Source: Coriobacteriaceae bacterium (GTDB lineage Bacteria; Actinomycetota; Coriobacteriia; Coriobacteriales; Eggerthellaceae). Taken from it: a stretch of 9,991 nt of DNA. The notes under the pieces are model-generated. The model ran no database searches. It was not told the DNA's origin and saw nothing but the letters and a program-made list of their open reading frames with translations. The DNA lies in NCBI GenBank assembly GCA_015062635.1, contig SUUF01000002.1, positions 16,604 through 26,594 of the forward strand. The letters are read 5' to 3'. Both the position numbers and the translations under genes were made by a program. Shown here one piece after another: positions 6,032 to 9,991 of the stretch. Every line of letters begins with the position of its first letter. Within the stretch, counting starts at the first letter, position 1.

Positions 6032-6802
6032 ATGGATGCGAAGACGGCACATTTGCTGAACGAGGCGACCGGCGATTTCTACCGCCGGCAGGCGGCGTCG
6101 TTTTCGGCGACGCGCCGGTCTGCCTGGCCGGGGTGGGAACGCCTGCTTGCCGGGCCGGCGGGGGCGGTGCTCGATTCGCCTTCGGCGTTGCGCGTGCTCG
6201 ATGTGGGATGCGGGAACCTCCGTTTCGAGCGGTTCCTGCTCGAATGCGCGCCTGCGGCCGATTGGCGGTTTTACGGCGTCGACAGCTGTCCGTTACTCGT
6301 GGGCGATGCGCCGGCGCCAATTGAATATCACGAAGCCGATATCGTGGGTGCCTTGCTCGATGGCGGCATCGAACGTGAACTCGACGTGCCGGCGTGCGAC
6401 CTTGTGGGCTGCTTCGGCTTCATGCACCATGTGCCCGGTTGGGATAACCGGGTGCGCCTGTTGCGGGTGCTTGCCGGATGCGTGGCGCCAGGCGGATTCC
6501 TCGCCCTCTCGTTTTGGCAGTTCCTGAACAGCTCCGAGCTGGCCGACCGCGCGGCTGCATCCCATGCACGTGGCCTTGCCGTGCTTGCCCCCCGGGGTCT
6601 TGCGGCGGGGCAGCTCGAGCGTGGCGACTACCTGCTCGGCTGGCAGGAAACCCAGGACGTGTTCCGCTATTGCCATGCGTTCGATGCGGCGGAAATCGAT
6701 GCGTTGGCGGCTGAGGCCGGTTTGTCTGCGCGTATCGTCGACCGGTTCGAGGCCGATGGCCGCACGGGCGACCTGAACGGGTATCTCGTCATCGGAGGGT
6801 GA
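6032..6802 (+). CDS. Trm9/ALKBH8-like class I SAM methyltransferase, probable tRNA wobble-uridine carboxymethyl methylase
   Basis: The 256-residue product is a class I methyltransferase: motif I VLDVGCGN (55-62), acidic GVDS (82-85), a motif IV-like region at 122-134 with MHHVPG (131-136), and VAPGGFLALSFW (151-162). Beyond the general fold it has marks of the Trm9/ALKBH8 family. The N-terminal FYRRQAASFSATRRSAWPGW (16-35) parallels the Trm9 stretch reading roughly YNEIAPHFSQTRYKPWP. HHVPGWDNRVRLLRVL parallels the Trm9 HHWSTRERRVEVIRHVL. The C-terminal VFRYCHAFDAAEIDALAAEAG (210-230 in parts) parallels Trm9 KYRYYHLYREGELVEDC, and the end NGYLVI parallels NWWVVA. These family sequences are from memory. 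Trm9 esterifies cm5U34 to mcm5U. Divergence from elp3, which makes the substrate group, supports the same role. A plain biosynthetic methyltransferase is the alternative. No Trm112-like partner is in the window. Confidence 0.78.
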   Translation: MDAKTAHLLNEATGDFYRRQAASFSATRRSAWPGWERLLAGPAGAVLDSPSALRVLDVGCGNLRFERFLLECAPAADWRFYGVDSCPLLVGDAPAPIEYHEADIVGALLDGGIERELDVPACDLVGCFGFMHHVPGWDNRVRLLRVLAGCVAPGGFLALSFWQFLNSSELADRAAASHARGLAVLAPRGLAAGQLERGDYLLGWQETQDVFRYCHAFDAAEIDALAAEAGLSARIVDRFEADGRTGDLNGYLVIGG

Positions 6803-6846
6803 ACGGGCCCGCATTTGCCCGCATGCCATTTCCGATGCCCTGCAAG

Positions 6847-6876
6847 AAAAAGCCCGCGACCGAAGTCGCGGGCTTT
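6847..6876 (-). terminator. Terminator between the convergent methyltransferase and CapA-family genes
   Basis: A perfect 12-bp stem (AAAGCCCGCGAC at 6849-6860, GTCGCGGGCTTT at 6865-6876) has the tetraloop CGAA. On the minus strand it runs into five T (A's at 6847-6851), so it mainly ends the CapA gene. On the plus strand only TTT follows, but it may also stop the methyltransferase transcript 46 bp upstream. Confidence 0.88.
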
Positions 6877-6900
6877 CCGTCTAACCGGTGGGGTCGGAGG

Positions 6901-8970
6901 CTATTCCTCTTCCTCGCCCTCGTCGGAGTATGCCTCTTCGTCTTCCTCGCCGGCATACTCTTCGTCATCGGCGTATTCCTCGTCGTCTCCGCCGATCCAC
7001 TCGTCGGTGTTGTCGTCGTAGCCGTCGCCGTCCTCGTCGACGTAACCGGTGGCTTCGCCATCATCGGCGTATTCCTCGTCGTCTCCGCCGATCCACTCGT
7101 CGGTGTTGTCATCGTAGCCGTCGCCGTCCTCGTCGACGTAACCGGTGGTGCCGGCGTTCTCGGCGTCTTCGGCGTCATCGTCGGTATCGGACGCCTTCGA
7201 CGAAGAGCTGCTGCTCTCGGAGGAGCTGCTCGAAGCCTTCTCGGCCTTGTCGGACGCATCGGAGCCCCACTGGACCGGAATCTGGGTGATGACGGAATTC
7301 GTGGTGTTGTAGATATGCGAGAAGCTGTTCTCGACGTCCTCGGTGCGCGTGTTCGCGTTGATCTGGTCGACCGTCATGTTCTCGAGCATGCGCACGTAGG
7401 TCTGGCCGGAGCCGTCGCTCCACTCGATGGTGGGATGCCACTGCGGATTCTCGACGCTCACGCGGCCCGTATCCTGCAGCACGAAGTCGCAGGTGAAGAT
7501 GCCCGAGAGGATGGTATCGGTGATGGTCCAACCCGAGACGAAATCGCCGAGGCCGAACACGACGGGCAGCTTGTTGCCCGAGGTGCCGGTGTAGTACTCG
7601 ACGGGCTGGATGTTATGGGCGTGCGAGCCGATGACGAGGTCGACATCCTGGTCGGCGAGCCATTGCGCCCAATCCTTCTGGTCGGCGTTCAGGTCGGCGG
7701 TGTACTCGTCGCCCCAATGCATGCTCACGATGACCGCGTCGGCAACCTGTTTGGCGCGCGCGATGTCGGCTGCGGCGTCATCCTTCACGAAGGGAACCGC
7801 GTAGTAGTTGTTCGGCTCCTTCGTGATGTCCTCGTAGGTGTTGTCGCCGTAGCTGTATGCCAGGAACGCGAAGCGGATGCCGTTGCTCTCGATCATGTGC
7901 ACGGTCTCGCGGTCGGCCTGGGTGGCATAGCTGCCGCCGATGACGATTTGCGGATACTTCGCCCATGCCTTCTGGCTGTATTCGATGCCCTCGGTGCCAG
8001 CGTCATAGCTGTGGTTGCTCGTGAAGCCCACCATGTTGAAGCCGGTGTCGGCGATTGCCTCGGCGCAGGCCTCGGGGCTGATGAAGTTCGGATAGCCCGA
8101 AACCTCGTAGTTTTCCTGCCCGCCGATGAGCGGGGTCTCTTGGTTGATGCAGGACAGGTCGAACTTCTGCAGGTAGGGCTTGACCTCCTGGTAGAAGGGC
8201 TTGAAGTCGTATTTGCCGTCACCGGCTTCGCCGGCATACGAGTCGGCGAGCTCGAGCGCATAGTCGCTGGCAACCTGGTCGCCCACGGCGGCGAAGCTCG
8301 CCTTCTTCGTGGCGGCGGCGCCTTCGGCCGCCTCGGAGCCCTCGCTTGCGGCGGCATTCTGGTCCTGGCCCTCTTCGGCGGTTGCATCGGCGGTCGCGTC
8401 GGTGCTGGCGGCGGTGCCGGCAGATGCGCCGGCCTGGACGACGGTGAAATTGGTGCCGTCGGCGGTGGTGCCGTGGATGATGCCGTTCTCGTCGGTGGTC
8501 TTCTCGGCCGCCTCGTAGTTCGCGGCTGCAGCGGTGGTGGCCGCGGCGGTGTCGACGCTGGTCTCGGCGGGCTGGCCGCTCGTGGCGCACGACGCGACGC
8601 CGACGATGACGCTGATCACGGCGAGCAGCGCGACGATTGCGAGCATGATCTCCTGGCCATAGCGCGCGACGCCTTCGGCGGCTCCGCCGGTGGTTGCCGC
8701 GACGCGTGAGCCGGCAGCGCGCGTTGCGCGGGTGCGGCCGGGACGGGAGTCGGTGCGGTATTCGCGGGTTCCCGTGGGCCGGTAGGGACGGCGACGCTCC
8801 TGCTCGATGGGCTCGTCGTCATCATCGAATTGGACGGTGCGGCGCCGCGATGCAGCCTCGCCGCCGTCTTGGTGCGATCGACGTTCGCGGTAGGTCACGC
8901 GTCCGCCTTCGTCGGTCTCTTCCCATTGGTTTGCCGTGTTTTCGTAGTCGTTCTCGTAGCGTTCGTTCAT
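6901..8970 (-). CDS. Membrane-anchored CapA-family protein with acidic calcium-binding-like repeat tail
   Basis: The 689-residue product begins with a charged cytoplasmic head (1-106) that is first acidic, then Arg-rich. One membrane segment follows (about 107-127). Then come an Ala/Thr/Glu-rich linker (130-222) and a CapA/PGA_cap domain (PF09587; about 224-520). Family motifs seen are AVGD (228-231), GFTSNHSYDAG (315-325), SMHWGDEY (416-423), GSHAHNIQ (448-455) and VFGLGDF (471-477). The calcineurin-like fold is usually linked to capsule or poly-gamma-glutamate export, but free-standing CapA proteins have unknown jobs. The tail has a Ser run (580-591), two 32-residue units with DEDGDGYDDNTDE (613-625, 645-657) like thrombospondin type 3 or EF-hand calcium loops, and an all-acidic end. 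ATG 8970 is chosen for AAGGAA at 8975-8980; upstream ATGs to 9120 run through the divergent promoter region. The head-plus-membrane layout argues against a cleaved signal peptide. Confidence 0.88.
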   Translation of the reverse strand: MNERYENDYENTANQWEETDEGGRVTYRERRSHQDGGEAASRRRTVQFDDDDEPIEQERRRPYRPTGTREYRTDSRPGRTRATRAAGSRVAATTGGAAEGVARYGQEIMLAIVALLAVISVIVGVASCATSGQPAETSVDTAAATTAAAANYEAAEKTTDENGIIHGTTADGTNFTVVQAGASAGTAASTDATADATAEEGQDQNAAASEGSEAAEGAAATKKASFAAVGDQVASDYALELADSYAGEAGDGKYDFKPFYQEVKPYLQKFDLSCINQETPLIGGQENYEVSGYPNFISPEACAEAIADTGFNMVGFTSNHSYDAGTEGIEYSQKAWAKYPQIVIGGSYATQADRETVHMIESNGIRFAFLAYSYGDNTYEDITKEPNNYYAVPFVKDDAAADIARAKQVADAVIVSMHWGDEYTADLNADQKDWAQWLADQDVDLVIGSHAHNIQPVEYYTGTSGNKLPVVFGLGDFVSGWTITDTILSGIFTCDFVLQDTGRVSVENPQWHPTIEWSDGSGQTYVRMLENMTVDQINANTRTEDVENSFSHIYNTTNSVITQIPVQWGSDASDKAEKASSSSSESSSSSSKASDTDDDAEDAENAGTTGYVDEDGDGYDDNTDEWIGGDDEEYADDGEATGYVDEDGDGYDDNTDEWIGGDDEEYADDEEYAGEEDEEAYSDEGEEEE
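6965..7148. repeat. 96-bp-period tandem duplication inside the CapA-family gene tail
   Basis: Positions 6965-7052 and 7061-7148 are 88 bp long, 96 bp apart and identical but for one base (G 7015, A 7111). That change is silent (Asp codons on the minus strand). The unit is 32 codons, so frame is kept. This looks like a recent in-frame duplication of a calcium-loop-like segment. Confidence 0.9.
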
Positions 8971-9038
8971 GGAGTTCCTTAGTATTGAAACCGATCCGGT
9001 GCGCATGGCATGCGAAGGCATGTTTGCGCTGTTGAAGA

Positions 9039-9047
9039 ATGATACCA
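9039..9047 (-). promoter_or_regulatory. Candidate extended -10 promoter of the CapA-family gene
   Basis: On the minus strand TGG-TATCAT matches the extended -10 pattern TGn-TATAAT. A start near 9032 would give a leader of about 60 nt before the CapA ATG. No -35 is apparent, as often with extended -10 sites. Confidence 0.4.
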
Positions 9048-9061
9048 GAATGGGGAATCCG

Positions 9062-9982
9062 ATGATGGACAAGGTGGCTGTTGGTCTGCGGTTGGCGGCA
9101 TGTTTTCCCGATGAATGCATCCTGATAGACGAGCCGATGGCGAACCATACGACTTTCGCCGTCGGTGGGCCGGCCGATTACCTCGTGCTGGCGCGCGATG
9201 CGGATGACGTGCGCGCCGCCATCGAGGCCGCACGCGCCTGCGATGCGCCCGTGCACGTCATCGGGTGCGGCAGCAATATCCTGGTTTCCGACGCCGGACT
9301 GCCGGGCGTGGTGGTGAAGATCGGGCCCGCCATGGCGCGCATCGAAGTGGATGGGACGGACATCGTCGCGCAGGCGGGGGCCACGAACGAGGAGGTGGCG
9401 AACGCTGCCCTTGCGGCCGGCCTTTCGGGGTACGAGTTCGCAAGCGGCATCCCCGGGTCAATCGGCGGTGCGGCCATCATGGATGCCGGCGCTTACGAGG
9501 GCGAGTTCCGGGATGTGGGCGTGTCGACGACGTGCCTTGCCCCCGACGGCACCGTGCGCGAAGTGCCTGCACCTGAGGCCGATTGGGGATACCGGCACAG
9601 CATGATGATGGATGCCGGAATGATCGTCCTCGAGGCGCGCATCCGCCTTACGCCGGCCCCGCGCGAGGAGATTCGCGCGAAGATGGATGACCTTGCGCGC
9701 CGCCGAGCCGAGAAGCAGCCGCTCGAGCTGCCGAGCGCGGGTTCCACGTTCAAGCGTCCCACCGGGTATTTCGCGGGCAAGCTCATCCAAGATGCCGGCA
9801 TGCGCGGTCACCGCGTGGGGGGCGCCATGGTGTCCGAGAAGCACTGCGGGTTCGTCGTGAACGCAGGCGGCGCCACGGCGGCCGACGTGCTGCAGGTCAT
9901 CCGCGATGTGCAGCAGGCGGTATACGAGCATGACGGCGTGCGGCTGGAGCCGGAAGTGCGCCTTTGGGGGTTTGAAGAATAG
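9062..9982 (+). CDS. murB: UDP-N-acetylenolpyruvoylglucosamine reductase
   Basis: MurB reduces enolpyruvyl-UDP-GlcNAc to UDP-MurNAc with NADPH and bound FAD, the second committed step of peptidoglycan synthesis in the cytoplasm. The 306-residue product has NHTTFAVGGPADYLV (28-42), the FAD-binding GCGSNILVSD (68-77), GYEFASGIPGSIGGA (123-137) with MDAGAYEGE, the active-site YRHS with Arg178, and PSAGSTFKRP with the proton-donating Ser228. FAGKLI, MVSEKHCGFVVN (257-268) and EPEVRLWG with Glu298 follow. The shape fits the type II (Bacillus-like) enzymes. The start is uncertain: in-frame ATGs lie at 9050, 9062 and 9065, and only a weak GGGGA (9052-9056) stands upstream, suiting 9062 or 9065. It is complete, ending 9 bp before the window edge, and divergent from the CapA-family gene across about 90 bp. 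Confidence 0.95.
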   Translation: MMDKVAVGLRLAACFPDECILIDEPMANHTTFAVGGPADYLVLARDADDVRAAIEAARACDAPVHVIGCGSNILVSDAGLPGVVVKIGPAMARIEVDGTDIVAQAGATNEEVANAALAAGLSGYEFASGIPGSIGGAAIMDAGAYEGEFRDVGVSTTCLAPDGTVREVPAPEADWGYRHSMMMDAGMIVLEARIRLTPAPREEIRAKMDDLARRRAEKQPLELPSAGSTFKRPTGYFAGKLIQDAGMRGHRVGGAMVSEKHCGFVVNAGGATAADVLQVIRDVQQAVYEHDGVRLEPEVRLWGFEE

Positions 9983-9991
9983 CCCTCCCCA

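Noticed and set aside
5957..6052. Longer Elp3 starting at the ATG at 6052
   Set aside because: The 32 extra residues do not look like Elp3, and the start would lie inside the divergent methyltransferase gene and upstream of the TATACT element.
8587..8598. Lipobox-like VASC at the end of the CapA membrane segment
   Set aside because: More than 100 charged residues precede it, so it is not a normal lipoprotein signal peptide; a membrane anchor fits better.
6799..8709. Long plus-strand open frame of 636 residues
   Set aside because: It is antisense to the CapA-family gene, whose product has clear family motifs and a ribosome binding site; the plus frame is an artefact of GC-rich codon bias.
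8971..9120. Longer CapA-family protein starting at 9120
   Set aside because: It would overlap murB coding sequence and cross the divergent promoter region; ATG 8970 has a suitable AAGGAA.

Overview
The window is GC-rich and densely coded. Gene content and style point to an actinomycete-type anaerobe, most likely class Coriobacteriia (Eggerthellaceae-like). This is an inference from several things together: a bacterial Elp3, an NlpC/P60 hydrolase and CapA protein with acidic low-complexity tails, genes with leaderless-looking promoters, and short GC-rich palindromic repeats between genes. No rRNA, tRNA, IS element, prophage gene or CRISPR array was seen.

Layout from left to right. (1) The 3' part of a secreted peptidoglycan hydrolase (glucosaminidase plus NlpC/P60), closed by a strong terminator. 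(2) A convergent lipoprotein gene on the minus strand with its own terminator. (3) A divergent regulatory region with a near-consensus promoter and an 11-bp inverted repeat, driving a probable two-gene operon on the plus strand: an OhrR-type organic-peroxide sensor followed 47 bp later by a microbial-type poly(ADP-ribose) glycohydrolase-like (TIGR02452/PF10021) protein. (4) About 400 bp without a gene (3735-4135), holding a 195-bp element bounded by a perfect 23-bp inverted repeat with a terminator inside it, and four copies of a 22-bp palindromic repeat, three of them spaced exactly 39 bp apart. (5) Elp3 on the minus strand, and divergent from it across only 75 bp a small SAM methyltransferase that resembles eukaryotic Trm9/ALKBH8. 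(6) A convergent CapA-family membrane-anchored protein with an acidic, calcium-binding-like repeat tail. (7) Divergent murB.

The most interesting unit is the elp3/Trm9-like pair. Elp3 makes 5-carboxymethyl-type wobble uridine (U34) in tRNA, and in eukaryotes Trm9/ALKBH8 methylates that product to mcm5U. A divergent pair with facing, apparently leaderless promoters around a shared dyad suggests a compact bacterial cm5U-to-mcm5U pathway. The ohrR/PARG-like operon is a second candidate system, linking peroxide sensing to removal of ADP-ribose. The hydrolase, CapA protein and MurB are cell-envelope functions.
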